Shown here: positions 17,103-26,560 of the stretch, one piece after another
How positions within the stretch are numbered: position 1 is the stretch's first letter
How the letters are laid out: every line of letters starts with the position of its first letter
NCBI RefSeq assembly: GCF_000814005.1
Contig: NZ_JWLK01000002.1
Coordinates: 558,001 to 622,000, forward strand
Direction: 5' to 3'
From: Ruegeria sp. ANG-S4
Lineage (GTDB): Bacteria; Pseudomonadota; Alphaproteobacteria; Rhodobacterales; Rhodobacteraceae
Length of the DNA stretch: 64,000 nt
Program-made: the position numbers and the translations under genes
Notes under the pieces: generated by a model
Told to the model about the DNA's origin: nothing
What the model saw: the letters and a program-made list of their open reading frames with translations, nothing else
Database searches by the model: none

Positions 17103-18406
17103 GCTTCATCCTCCAGCTTATCCCAGGCCGTCAGCATTACGCCCCGGAATTCTTCGTACACATTGTCAAATGTCGATCGTGCGCGGCGCCACGTCTCGCG
17201 CGTCATCTCGCGGTAATCCATCTCGTAAACGGAACTTAGGAAACGGCCTGACTGCTCCACAGCTCGGGTCATTTCGACCGGGTGTTCCGCCAAGTGTTCG
17301 CCAAAGACCTTGCTGAAAGCATCATACATTGCGAGGTGCAGAGCATTTCCGGGTTCATACCGTGTCAACAGGAAGCGGATTTCACAAAACGTCTTGGGCA
17401 AGCCGATCTTACCCGTGGGTAAGGTCTTGTCGAACCCGTATGCCAGATCCTCTAGCGCCTCGGCCAATTGACCTATGAAGGAGGTGGTCGAATCGTATTC
17501 CCAATATCCGGGGCCCGACGGGATGTAGAGCATATCCGCCGCAAACACGGCGTTCATTGATTGATAGCCAATGGCTGGCGGACAATCGAACAGGATCAAG
17601 TCGTAGGCGTCATCCGGGATCTGATCAAGGTATCGAGACACCGCCGCAAAGAACGACCATTCCGGATTGAGATGCCGGTACTGGGCGGACGCAAATTCCA
17701 CGAAGGCCGCATTGGCGCAGGATGGAACAGCATCAATCGTCGACCAGGACGTTTGCTTGATGAAATCTGAAATCCGAAGGTCGCCGAGCCCCATATCGGT
17801 GATTGAAGGCGGCAATTCGCGGCGGGGCAGGGCGGTTCCCGACTCGGCCGCTGCGGGGCGGTTGTTCATTCGCTGGGTCTCTCGGATCAGGTCCCTGGCC
17901 ATGATACCCCAGACCGTGAAATCTTCGGCCACGTCCGTCAGGCCCATAGAATGACTCAGGGTCGCCTGCGGGTCGAAATCCACGACCAGAACACGATACC
18001 CGTCCAACGCCGCCGCATGGGCAAGATGAAGGGCAACCGTGGATTTTCCCGCGCCGCCTTTGAAATTCGCCACGGCAGCGCGAATAGCACGCTTTCCGGC
18101 AGGGCGCGGCGGCATCAGCACCTTTCGGTTGAGTTTGAGCCGGCGGCGCAGCTCATTTACTTCCTCCAGGCTGAACCACCGCTGTCGGCCTTCGGGCTCA
18201 ACCTCTCCACCCGGAAGAGAGGGATCGGCGGCCAACTTGCCGCGAAACGTGGACTGGTTGATCCGAAAGATCAGCTCGGCCACTTCCCAGCTGGAGAACC
18301 GGCGCAGCGTCTTTTCCATTTCCGGGCTGAAAGTCTGGCGGCGAATCCATCCCTGCAACTTGAGAGATTGCGTTCGCAATGCATTAAGGTCTTCGTGCGT
18401 GTACAT
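17099..18406 (-). CDS. parA: Plasmid partition ATPase ParA
   Basis: A ParA/RepA-type ATPase of about 435 residues. The deviant Walker A is NFKGGAGKSTVALHLAHAAA, the A' motif VLVVDFDPQATLSHSMG and Walker B DLILFDCPPAIGY. The N-terminal 110 residues, with WFSLEEVNELRRRL, form a DNA-binding extension typical of plasmid ParA proteins that repress their own promoter. The frame opens at TTG 18424, but I prefer ATG 18406 (MYTHEDLNALRTQ). It is translationally coupled to parB and lies 98 bp from a parS-like palindrome. Confidence 0.9.
   Translation of the reverse strand: MYTHEDLNALRTQSLKLQGWIRRQTFSPEMEKTLRRFSSWEVAELIFRINQSTFRGKLAADPSLPGGEVEPEGRQRWFSLEEVNELRRRLKLNRKVLMPPRPAGKRAIRAAVANFKGGAGKSTVALHLAHAAALDGYRVLVVDFDPQATLSHSMGLTDVAEDFTVWGIMARDLIRETQRMNNRPAAAESGTALPRRELPPSITDMGLGDLRISDFIKQTSWSTIDAVPSCANAAFVEFASAQYRHLNPEWSFFAAVSRYLDQIPDDAYDLILFDCPPAIGYQSMNAVFAADMLYIPSGPGYWEYDSTTSFIGQLAEALEDLAYGFDKTLPTGKIGLPKTFCEIRFLLTRYEPGNALHLAMYDAFSKVFGEHLAEHPVEMTRAVEQSGRFLSSVYEMDYREMTRETWRRARSTFDNVYEEFRGVMLTAWDKLEDEA
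17409..17422. repeat. Candidate parS site 2
   Basis: TTACCCGTGGGTAA inside parA, encoding part of T-L-P-T-G-K on the minus strand. It is the same 14 bases as the site at the parB stop. Confidence 0.75.
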
Positions 18407-18503
18407 GCCTCGGGTCTCGTTCAATGGACGTAAAATTTGTTGTACTTGCTATTTACGCCCGATTTGCAGTTTTGGCAAAAGAAATTATTGTAGCATTCAC
18501 ACC

Positions 18504-18517
18504 TTACCCGCGGGTAA
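18504..18517. repeat. Candidate parS site 3
   Basis: TTACCCGCGGGTAA, a perfect 14-bp palindrome, in the intergenic region upstream of parA. Its position next to the possible parA promoter suits both partition and autoregulation. Confidence 0.8.
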
Positions 18518-18659
18518 GAAAACAAGGGCCTTCCGGGCTCTGAGCGATTCGCATGGCGTTTACCGGGTGATGGTGCGGTTCGAGAGGAACAGACCGCAGC
18601 ATTTAGGGGGTCAACATGGCGCTACACACCCCATTTGGGGGGACATAACCATGAAATAA

Positions 18660-18680
18660 GGGGACACTCTGATTGTCCCC
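18660..18680. repeat. GGGGACA inverted repeat in the origin region
   Basis: GGGGACA (18660-18666) and TGTCCCC (18674-18680) are perfect inverted repeats with a 7-base spacer. A further direct copy GGGGACA lies 21 bp upstream at 18639-18645, two helical turns away. They are candidate initiator-binding iterons. Confidence 0.55.
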
Positions 18681-18874
18681 CATCACCAAAGATTCACCAA
18701 TTTCTTTCTATTTTGATTGCAGCCAAAGCAACCGCGAGGCACGAATTTCGACCCCGGGCTTGACAGAATCGGAGCGATGGACGCTAATCAGGGCACGATA
18801 GCGAAAAGCGTTGGTCAAAGACGCGATTAGGGGGCATAAGCCCTTTCGAGGCAGATAGAGCGGTGAGAAGGATA

Positions 18875-19558
18875 ATGCAGGTTGCAAAACCGGTTGGACG
18901 TAACGCGTCCGCTTTAAAATACGATATCCTATCTGCCCTGACCGTCTATGCACTGTCAGGGGACAAACACCGTCATCGTACCATCCTTCGCGTGATGTCC
19001 CTGATCACGACACGGTACAATTGGCGAAAAAACGAGCTGTCGATCGGGCGCGAAGAAATCGCACGCATCTGGTCGGTGGATGAACGAACCGTCAAGCGAG
19101 AGATGGCGAAGCTGCGGACAAGCGGATGGGTCACGGTCAAAAGACCTGCTGCCCGTGGAAGGGTTGCTGTCTATGAACTGGATCTGAAACAAATCCTGTT
19201 GGATACGTCTGAGGTCTGGCCAACGATCGGCTCTGATTTCCAGGACAGAATGCAGACAGACCCCGAACCAAAGACAAATGTTATTCCATTCCAGTCGAAA
19301 CCGGCTCCACCCGAATCTGGCGACGGAGGTATTTGGACCCAGGTCCAATCAATACTGCACCAGCGCGACCCCGAGCTTTGGTCCAGTTGGTTTCAACACC
19401 TCAGCGAAGCCGAAAGGGCAGGGGGAAATGTGACCCTTGTGGCCCCGTCGCGTTTTATGGCCGACTATATTTCGCAAAAATGGACTGCGCGCGTCCTGGC
19501 CGCTTACAGCAGGGTTGACCCCTCAATTCGCGCGGTGCGGATCGAGTCCGTTGAGTAG
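18875..19558 (+). CDS. DnaA-like plasmid replication initiator
   Basis: A 227-residue protein. The N-terminal part has a winged-helix look: LSIGREEIARIWSVDERTVKREMAKLRTSGWV, followed by a beta wing RPAARGRVAVYELD. After a linker of about 40 residues, the C-terminal 75 residues (IWTQVQSILHQRDPELWSSW, VTLVAPSRFMADYISQKW) resemble domain I of chromosomal DnaA, the helicase-loading domain, but the AAA+ and DnaA-box domains are absent. This is the pattern of DnaA-like replicases of Rhodobacterales plasmids. The frame opens at GTG 18863, but ATG 18875 has AGAAGG six bases upstream. Confidence 0.85.
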   Translation: MQVAKPVGRNASALKYDILSALTVYALSGDKHRHRTILRVMSLITTRYNWRKNELSIGREEIARIWSVDERTVKREMAKLRTSGWVTVKRPAARGRVAVYELDLKQILLDTSEVWPTIGSDFQDRMQTDPEPKTNVIPFQSKPAPPESGDGGIWTQVQSILHQRDPELWSSWFQHLSEAERAGGNVTLVAPSRFMADYISQKWTARVLAAYSRVDPSIRAVRIESVE

Positions 19559-19781
19559 GAAAAAGAGCGATGCGGTGAAAGAGGCAATTGGATGACGTTA
19601 CGACAGTTTCACTTGATATCTGCTGCGCGGACACCTTTTTGAGCAAGTCCGGGCCGCGGTAGGTGCGACCCAGACCGGTCTTGCCCCAGGTAGGGTTGCC
19701 GATTATCTAGCGTAAACGGCTCAGAAACCGGCAAGGCAAGACGCTGGTTCGTTCCGACTGTAATGACTGTGGAATTTCGCT

Positions 19782-21563
19782 TTGCTAAAGTTGAAACAAA
19801 AGTTCACCCAAGGTTTGGATGAATCGATCCTGTGGCGGCTTCTGTCCGAAAACTTACGGTCGCAGATGGTTCCCTACATCATCGCCATTATTGCGATGGT
19901 ATTTGTCGCGGCCACAACGGCTGCTGTGGCATTTATCATGCGGGACGTGGTGGATTCGCTGTTTGACAGCGAAAACGCGGCACGGGTCGTGGCGGTTTCG
20001 ATCGCGGTGTTCGTCATTTTCCTTATCAAAGGCATCGCGACATATGTTCAGGTCGTCGCAATGACGCGGGCCGGGAACCGAATTATCGCAATAAAGCAAA
20101 TCCAGCTTTACGATAAACTCCTACGGCAGGGTGTTTCCTTTTTCAATCTGACCGAAAGCTCGGATCTGTTGATGAAGGTGACGCAATCGGCAAACGCCGC
20201 CCGCACAGTGATCGAGTTGATCGTGACTTCGGCAGTGCGGGATACCTTGACACTGATTGGTCTGGTTGCGGTTATGTTCTATCAACAGCCGGTCCTGTCG
20301 CTCGTTACGCTCATCATTGGACCGCTTGCGATCTGGGGTGTGCGGACGCTGTTGCGCAAGGTGCGCGAGATAGCGGATATGGAACTGCAGTCCATGTCGG
20401 CAATCATGAAGGTCATTCAGGAAACCTCCCGCGGTATTCGGGTCGTTAAGACATTCAGCCTGGAAGAACGCATGGCAGGCCAGATGTATTCAGCGGTCAA
20501 AAGCGTTGAAAAACGGCGCAACAAACTTGCTCGACTCAAGGCAGCAACCAGTCCGCTGATGGATATTCTGGCCGGTTTCGCGATCGCCTCGGTCATTGGG
20601 TTGAGCGCGGCAAGCCTGTTTGGATCGCGGGGTTCGACCCCGGGCGAGCTGATGTCCTTTGTGACCGCTCTGATGATGGCTTATGAGCCCGCCAAACGCT
20701 TGTCCAAGGTCCGCGTGGGACTTGAGATCGGACTACGCAGGGTCCGCATGCTGTACCAGTTGCTGGACGAACCCGAAACCTTGCCCGAGCAAGAGAACCC
20801 AGCGACCCTGCCGGATGGGCAGCGTGAGGTTGTCTTTGACAATGTCACCTTTGGCTATCGTCGTCGTGAACCTATCCTCAAGGATCTCTCGCTGACGTTT
20901 GAGGCGGGCAAGACAACGGCGCTGGTTGGCCTGTCGGGGGGCGGAAAATCCACCATCCTGAACCTCGCATTGCGCCTTTACGATCCGCAAACAGGTGCCG
21001 TTTTGATCGATGGGCAGGATATCAAGCACGCTTCGTTCAAGACGCTGCGCAACAACATGTCATTTGTCGGGCAAGAGACGTTCCTGTTCTCGGCTTCGGT
21101 TGCCGACAATATCCGCTTTGGCCGTGAAGGGGCAACGCAGTCTGAGGTGATCGAGGCTGCCAAGGCGGCAAACGCCTATGACTTCATCATGAAGCTCGAA
21201 AATGGCTTTGACACAATGGTCGGCGAGAATGGCTCGTTCCTGTCTGGGGGTCAGAAACAGCGTCTGGCGATTGCGCGCGCGCTGTTGCGTGACAGTCCGA
21301 TCCTTTTGCTGGACGAGCCGACGAGCGCATTGGACTCCGAATCCGAACATCTGGTACAGGAAGCGCTGAACCGCCTGACCAGCGGGCGCACAACGATTAT
21401 CGTCGCGCACCGGCTGTCCACGATTCTTCATGCCGACAAGATTGTCGTAATCGAAAGCGGACAAGTCAGTGAACAGGGCAGTGCCCAGAAACTGCTGGAA
21501 AAACCGGGGCCGTTCCGCAAGCTTTATGACCACCAATTCTCTGGTGCTATCAAAGCAGGGTAG
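19782..21563 (+). CDS. ABC exporter, fused membrane/ATPase (MsbA-like)
   Basis: A 593-residue half-transporter. The N-terminal 320 residues hold six hydrophobic segments, and the nucleotide-binding domain has Walker A GLSGGGKST near residues 383-391, signature LSGGQKQRLAIARAL, Walker [13 protein letters not shown] and H-loop AHRLS. It works as a homodimer in the inner membrane and exports a lipid or glycan. No ATG fits the start; TTG 19782 is the most upstream plausible codon after an in-frame stop at 19764. The following glycosyltransferase and dehydrogenase suggest export of a lipid-linked saccharide. Confidence 0.9.
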   Translation: MLKLKQKFTQGLDESILWRLLSENLRSQMVPYIIAIIAMVFVAATTAAVAFIMRDVVDSLFDSENAARVVAVSIAVFVIFLIKGIATYVQVVAMTRAGNRIIAIKQIQLYDKLLRQGVSFFNLTESSDLLMKVTQSANAARTVIELIVTSAVRDTLTLIGLVAVMFYQQPVLSLVTLIIGPLAIWGVRTLLRKVREIADMELQSMSAIMKVIQETSRGIRVVKTFSLEERMAGQMYSAVKSVEKRRNKLARLKAATSPLMDILAGFAIASVIGLSAASLFGSRGSTPGELMSFVTALMMAYEPAKRLSKVRVGLEIGLRRVRMLYQLLDEPETLPEQENPATLPDGQREVVFDNVTFGYRRREPILKDLSLTFEAGKTTALVGLSGGGKSTILNLALRLYDPQTGAVLIDGQDIKHASFKTLRNNMSFVGQETFLFSASVADNIRFGREGATQSEVIEAAKAANAYDFIMKLENGFDTMVGENGSFLSGGQKQRLAIARALLRDSPILLLDEPTSALDSESEHLVQEALNRLTSGRTTIIVAHRLSTILHADKIVVIESGQVSEQGSAQKLLEKPGPFRKLYDHQFSGAIKAG

Positions 21564-21586
21564 ACGGATATGGGACGAACCGCCTG

Positions 21587-22459
21587 ATGGATGCTTCGGT
21601 CATTATCCCGACCTATCACAGTTGGGGTCAGGCACAGGCCTGTCTGGACTGTCTGGCAACGCAAACGCTGGCCCTGGACAGGTTTGAGGTTTTGCTGGTC
21701 AACAATGACCCGTTGGATCCGATTCCTGCGGGGTTCCGCCTACCGCCCAATGCGCGGGTTTTGGAAGAGGCAAAGCCGGGCTCTTATGCGGCGCGCAACC
21801 GGGGGATCGCCGAAGCGACCGCGAACCTGCTGTTCTTTACGGATTCGGATTGTCTGCCGGTGCCGGATTACCTTGCCGCCGGATTGCGCGCCGCACAGTT
21901 GAATCCCGAAGTAAACCGTTTCGGCGGGGATGTCGTTCTGACTCCGAATGGCGCGGACTGGACCAACACAGAACTCTATGACCGCTACCTGGGTCTGGAA
22001 CAGCAAAAATGGGTTGAGCGGGGCAGGGCGGTCACTGCGAATCTGATTGTTCGTCGCAGCCTGATCGACAGGATTGGCCCGTTCAAGGATACGGTACTTT
22101 CCGGCGGCGACATGGAATGGAACGACCGTGCCAAAGCCGCAGGCGAGCCGATTGTCTTTGCCGCAGAAGCTGCTGTCCGCCACTCGGCACGGGGCAGCTT
22201 GCGCGAACATATCGCCAAGGCCCGCCGGATCGAAGGCGCGCGTCTGCGCAGGAATTCAGGCCGAGGATGGGTGAACTACATTCCCCCGATCCAAAAGCTG
22301 ATCCCGTCCTTCAAAACGCTGGGCAAACTGCTTCGGAACCCGGACCTGGGCGCCGGCCAGGCATTCTCTGTCTGGGGTGTTCATTACGTAATTCGCGTGG
22401 TGAAGATCACCGAAACGGTTCGCTTGTTATGGTTTCGGCAACCAGATCAAAGGACGTGA
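21587..22459 (+). CDS. Family 2 glycosyltransferase
   Basis: A 290-residue GT-A fold glycosyltransferase. The nucleotide-sugar binding N-terminus is MDASVIIPTYHSWGQAQACL, the metal-binding Asp motif lies in LLFFTDSDCLPVPDYLAAGL and the acceptor region is SGGDMEWNDRAKAAG, a variant of the usual GEDxEW/ED motif. The protein lacks clear membrane segments. It begins 23 bp after the exporter gene and the two are probably co-transcribed. It ends 24 bp from the stop of the convergent dehydrogenase gene. Confidence 0.9.
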   Translation: MDASVIIPTYHSWGQAQACLDCLATQTLALDRFEVLLVNNDPLDPIPAGFRLPPNARVLEEAKPGSYAARNRGIAEATANLLFFTDSDCLPVPDYLAAGLRAAQLNPEVNRFGGDVVLTPNGADWTNTELYDRYLGLEQQKWVERGRAVTANLIVRRSLIDRIGPFKDTVLSGGDMEWNDRAKAAGEPIVFAAEAAVRHSARGSLREHIAKARRIEGARLRRNSGRGWVNYIPPIQKLIPSFKTLGKLLRNPDLGAGQAFSVWGVHYVIRVVKITETVRLLWFRQPDQRT

Positions 22460-22483
22460 TCGCGCCGGTGTGGAACGGGCACG

Positions 22484-23794
22484 TCAATTGCCGATGCCGA
22501 CACCAACATACGTTTCGAACCCGGCGCTTTCGGCCATCGCTGGTGAGTACACGTTGCGCAGATCGACCATGCGCGCCGTATTCATTGCGTCGGCCATTTC
22601 CGTCAGATTCAGCGCCCGGAATTCGTTCCATTCCGTCAGGATTACAACGGCATCCGCGCCTTTTGTGGCCTCATAGGGGTCGTCCATCCATTCGACACCC
22701 GGCAGCAGGGTCTCGCCTTCGGCCCGACCTTGCGGGTCCACCACGCGCACGCGCGCGCCGCTGCCAATCAGGGCGGGCACAATCGTAAGTGAGGGCGCAT
22801 CGCGCATGTCGTCGGTATCTGGCTTGAAGGTCACACCCAGAACGGCAATGGTCTTGCCGTTGAATTTGTCGTCACAGACATCGCGGATTTTCTCGATCAT
22901 GCGGCCTTTGACGCCGTCATTCACGCGAATGACCGTTTCGGTGATCTGCATCGGATAGGCATGATCCTGTCCTATACGCGCCAATGCCGCCGTATCCTTG
23001 GGAAAACATGACCCGCCATAGCCTGGGCCTGCGCGGAGGAACTTGTTGCCAATTCGACCGTCCAGACCGATGCCGCGGGCAACCTCTTTTACATCGCCGC
23101 CAGCACGTTCGCACAAGCCCGCGATCTCGTTGATAAACGTGATCTTGGTCGCCAGAAACGCATTTGCCGCGTATTTGATCAGCTCAGCACTTTCCAGATC
23201 GGTGGTTATGATCGGAAAGTCCCGCAGATACAGCGGGCGGTAGATTTCGCCCATGACCTGACCGGCGCGTTCGCTTTCAACACCGACAACCACGCGATCG
23301 GGCCGCATGAAATCGTCGATTGCGGCCCCCTCGCGCAGAAATTCCGGGTTCGATGCAACATCAAACTCAGCGTTCGGGTTGGCGGCCAGTACAGCCTCGT
23401 GAACCTTTCGATTGGTTCCCACGGGCACGGTCGATTTGGTGACCACGACAGTATAGCCGGTCAAAGCTTCGGCAATCTCGCCCGCAGCAGCCATCACGTA
23501 GGTCAGGTCCGCGTGACCGTCGCCGCGCCGCGTCGGTGTTCCCACCGCGATAAAGACGGCATCCGCACCGTCAACGGCCGCCGCAAGATCCGTGGTAAAG
23601 GTCAGACGACCGGCCGCAACGTTCTTGGCCATCAATACGTCGAGGCCGGGCTCGTAGATCGGGACCTTGCCGGCTTGCAGCATCTCGATTTTCTCGGCGG
23701 CTTTGTCGACGCAAATCACATCGTGGCCGAAGTCCGAAAAACACACTCCTGACACGAGGCCAACATATCCGGTGCCGATCATTGCAATGCGCAT
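22484..23794 (-). CDS. ugd: UDP-glucose 6-dehydrogenase
   Basis: A 436-residue nucleotide-sugar dehydrogenase that oxidises UDP-glucose to UDP-glucuronate with two NAD+. The NAD-binding motif GTGYVGLVSG is at residues 7-16, the catalytic Cys lies in GYGGSCFPKDT and the C-terminal domain has VLGVTFKPDTDDMRDAPS. GDP-mannose dehydrogenases share this architecture, and the adjacent alginate-lyase-like gene makes a GDP-mannuronate role worth considering, but the motifs read as UDP-glucose type. It provides uronic acid precursor for the polysaccharide made nearby. Confidence 0.9.
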   Translation of the reverse strand: MRIAMIGTGYVGLVSGVCFSDFGHDVICVDKAAEKIEMLQAGKVPIYEPGLDVLMAKNVAAGRLTFTTDLAAAVDGADAVFIAVGTPTRRGDGHADLTYVMAAAGEIAEALTGYTVVVTKSTVPVGTNRKVHEAVLAANPNAEFDVASNPEFLREGAAIDDFMRPDRVVVGVESERAGQVMGEIYRPLYLRDFPIITTDLESAELIKYAANAFLATKITFINEIAGLCERAGGDVKEVARGIGLDGRIGNKFLRAGPGYGGSCFPKDTAALARIGQDHAYPMQITETVIRVNDGVKGRMIEKIRDVCDDKFNGKTIAVLGVTFKPDTDDMRDAPSLTIVPALIGSGARVRVVDPQGRAEGETLLPGVEWMDDPYEATKGADAVVILTEWNEFRALNLTEMADAMNTARMVDLRNVYSPAMAESAGFETYVGVGIGN

Positions 23795-24030
23795 GCGTTC
23801 AAGTCCTCTTTGAGCGTGTTGAGCCGGAATACGCCTTTCAACAAGCGGGTTTCAAGCGGATTTTGCCTATGCCGGGCCGTTCGGCGTGGGTCCGGAAGGA
23901 GCTGTTGCGGACGGATGAAATGGGTGCCTGACCCCACGCCGCCCACGAATCCGGGACGGGATTTGGCATACTGCGAGACATCGCGGCAATTCTCGGATAT
24001 GCAGGTTTTTCCGGGCTATGGACTAAGCGA

Positions 24031-26385
24031 ATGACGGCAAACGCAAAAGGTGGAACAAAGGCGCCCGCCTCGTCCCATGACAAGAAGGTCAGGCGCAATC
24101 GGCTTTTGCTGTTGCTGTCGCCGCTTATTGTTCTGTTTTCTCCGGTTTTGCTGCCGGTCTACTACGTCATGCGACGCCGAAAGGGAAAGCCGCTGTTCGG
24201 CAGCAGGAAACGGGCAACGCGTTCGCCGGTTGCCCCGGTTGGTCAGATGGGACGTATCGCAGGTTCGTTGGATCGTGTGCCGCCGGCGCCAATTGATATG
24301 GCGGAGGAAGAGCGCATTGACGCGATGCCTGATACCTTCGCCTTGTGCCGGGTAATCGGCAACGATCTTGTCCCACGGCACAAAGCCGGGCAATCGCTGG
24401 AAAACGTGCGGTTCATTCTGGAAAACGAGCCTGAGCTGTCGAATTGTCGAAAACTGTGGGTTTTGAATCGTATCTTCGACCCTGAGAACGAGGCCAGATT
24501 GATCAACCTGCTTGAACAGCACGGGCAAGATTATGAGCGCATACCTTATGACGCCGATGCGTTGCAATCCACCGGCTTTGACTTTTCTACGATCGAAGAC
24601 CCAATGGTTTTTGTCGATGGCAGGCTGGACCAGCTGGACGAGAAATGCAGGTTGCCGTTGATTGCGCAGGCGTACCGGCTGCGCAACAACTACGTCATGA
24701 ACAACAACGGAGCACGAAACGTCGCGCTGGGGCTGTGTTTGAAACACGCGAAATGGGCGCTGCCATTTGACGGAAATTGCTACTTTACCGAAAGCGCGTG
24801 GCAAGCTGTGCGCAGCGATATTATGAGCCGTCGAGACAAGCGGTATTTCACCGTTCCAATGGCAAGGATGCTGGATAATCAGGACCTGCTGGCGGACGAT
24901 GTCACCCCCAACGCGACAGAAGAACCTCAATTGGCCTTTCGCTGCGATGCGCCGCTGAGATTTGACGAAGCGCATCCCTATGGCCGTCGCCCAAAGGTCG
25001 AATTGTTCCTGCATCTTGGCATTCCGGGGCCTTGGGAAAAGTGGCCGGTTGCCCGCTTCGATATCCCGCCGCGCAAGGTTTCGCCCGAAGGTCACCGCGT
25101 GGGGCAAGCAGGCTGGGTGGCGCGGCTGTTTTCCGGTCAGGCGCAGTTGGAACAGGATACAGGCAATACGATCCGGGACCGAGGCGTCGCGCGAAATCAA
25201 GCCATTCGGGCAACGTTGGACATGCTTGAGGCGCGTCCGGTTCGCGCGCAAGCAAGCTCTGGCCAGCCGGTGTTTTACAGCGCGGCGGAGCTTGACGCAT
25301 TATCCGCCAGTCCTGCAGACCCGGATTACGACGCCATTCAGGCGACCGCCGATGCGGCGCTGACACGGGGACCGTTTTCAGTTGTCGACAAACCGGATCC
25401 CGGGCCCAGTGGGGACAAGCATGATTATTTTCACCCGGCGCCCTATTGGTGGCCAAACTCAAAGAAGGCAGATGGACTGCCGTATGTCCGGCGCGATGGT
25501 CATCGCGTGCCGGGAACCGGACTGTATGAACCGGACAGCGATCGTTTTGACCGCACCCGCCTGCAACGGATGTTTGACGACACAACGGCGCTGGCTCTGG
25601 CGGCGCGGATCACCGGGGATGAGGCGTATCGGGATCACGCCAAAGCGCTGATCAGGACTTGGTTCCTGGAACCCGCGACACGAATGAATCCAAACCTTTT
25701 TTACGCTCAGGTTCGTCGGGGTCACAACAATGACCGAGGGTCGGACAATGGCCTGATCGAGACAAAGGACTTTTACTTTTTCCTCGATGCCGTCCGCCTG
25801 CTGCAGCACGATGAGATTTCGTCCGGGGTGCAAAGTTGGTGTGCGGAATTCCTGAACTGGCTTAAAACCAGCGACCAAGGGATCAAGGAATGCCGGAACG
25901 AGAACAATCATGGCACCTGTTTTGATCTGCAGGAGGCTGCTTTGGCGGCGTTTCTGGGGGATGCAGACTGCTTGCAGCAGGTCAACCTGAGGGCGCAGGC
26001 GCGCCTTCTGGGTACCATCGAGGAAAATGGCGCGCAGCCACATGAATTGACCCGCACGATGACTCAGCACTACTGCGTGTTCAACGTGCAAAGTTGGATC
26101 AATCTGTTCAACCTGATGGAGGGTGCGGGCCTGCGTCCGTGGGACAGCGCCGCTGCTGACAGGTTGGTGCAGGCAATGCGGCTTGTGCTGCGGGATTCTG
26201 CAAATGGCTGGCCGAATGCACAGGCCGAGCCGTTTGACTTGGCGCGGCTTGCGCCAATTGATCAGGAACTTTGTCGTCGCACGGGCCAGGGCGTCTTGCA
26301 GATCGAAACCCCACCGGCCTGTTTCCACCCCCACGATGGGATTGCACCGTTTTGGCGGCAGGCGCGTTGGGGTTCCGCAAAATAG
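24031..26385 (+). CDS. Membrane-anchored fusion: RVIGNDL glycosyltransferase-like domain plus alginate lyase-like domain
   Basis: A 784-residue protein. A single hydrophobic segment (LLLLLSPLIVLFSPVLLPVYY) lies near residues 25-46. From about 105 comes FALCRVIGNDLVPRH and RKLWVLNRIFDPENEARLI, a glycosyltransferase-like region I recall from polysaccharide and fungal-type proteins. From about 460 to the end lies a PL5 alginate lyase-like (alpha/alpha toroid) domain: SGDKHDYFHPAPYWWPN, ENNHGTCFDLQ with the Asn-His pair, and ELTRTMTQHYCVFN with Arg and Tyr. The fusion would place a uronan-cleaving domain and a sugar-handling domain on the same membrane protein. It is divergent from ugd. Confidence 0.8.
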   Translation: MTANAKGGTKAPASSHDKKVRRNRLLLLLSPLIVLFSPVLLPVYYVMRRRKGKPLFGSRKRATRSPVAPVGQMGRIAGSLDRVPPAPIDMAEEERIDAMPDTFALCRVIGNDLVPRHKAGQSLENVRFILENEPELSNCRKLWVLNRIFDPENEARLINLLEQHGQDYERIPYDADALQSTGFDFSTIEDPMVFVDGRLDQLDEKCRLPLIAQAYRLRNNYVMNNNGARNVALGLCLKHAKWALPFDGNCYFTESAWQAVRSDIMSRRDKRYFTVPMARMLDNQDLLADDVTPNATEEPQLAFRCDAPLRFDEAHPYGRRPKVELFLHLGIPGPWEKWPVARFDIPPRKVSPEGHRVGQAGWVARLFSGQAQLEQDTGNTIRDRGVARNQAIRATLDMLEARPVRAQASSGQPVFYSAAELDALSASPADPDYDAIQATADAALTRGPFSVVDKPDPGPSGDKHDYFHPAPYWWPNSKKADGLPYVRRDGHRVPGTGLYEPDSDRFDRTRLQRMFDDTTALALAARITGDEAYRDHAKALIRTWFLEPATRMNPNLFYAQVRRGHNNDRGSDNGLIETKDFYFFLDAVRLLQHDEISSGVQSWCAEFLNWLKTSDQGIKECRNENNHGTCFDLQEAALAAFLGDADCLQQVNLRAQARLLGTIEENGAQPHELTRTMTQHYCVFNVQSWINLFNLMEGAGLRPWDSAAADRLVQAMRLVLRDSANGWPNAQAEPFDLARLAPIDQELCRRTGQGVLQIETPPACFHPHDGIAPFWRQARWGSAK

Positions 26386-26560
26386 ACGCTGAATGGCGCG
26401 GCTTTTGCATGCAGCGAGTTTTTCAAAGGGCAGAGCCGGAGCGTTGCGGTTCAATCTGCTGTTGCAAGTTTCGGAATGATCTGGATGATCAAATCCACAA
26501 AGATCGGAAAATCCGGTTAACCGCGCTGCCGCGCGGGAAAAATAAAATGGGGAGAATATT

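Larger units (their letters stand above)
18407..18874. promoter_or_regulatory. Probable replication origin and divergent promoter region
   Basis: A gene-free stretch of about 470 bp between divergent parA and the DnaA-like initiator. It contains one parS-like palindrome, a TACAAT box on the minus strand (18487-18492) that could drive parA, repeats of GGGGACA at 18639-18645 and 18660-18666 with an inverted copy at 18674-18680, and two TTAGGGGG words at 18603-18610 and near 18827. The segment around 18690-18720 is AT-rich. I see no canonical TTATCCACA DnaA box. Assignment as origin rests on position between partition and initiator genes. Confidence 0.6.

Noticed and set aside
24016-25251. 411-codon minus-strand frame opposite the lyase fusion
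   Set aside because: Composition is rich in Arg, His and Gln as expected for an antisense shadow, and the plus-strand frame has clear family motifs.
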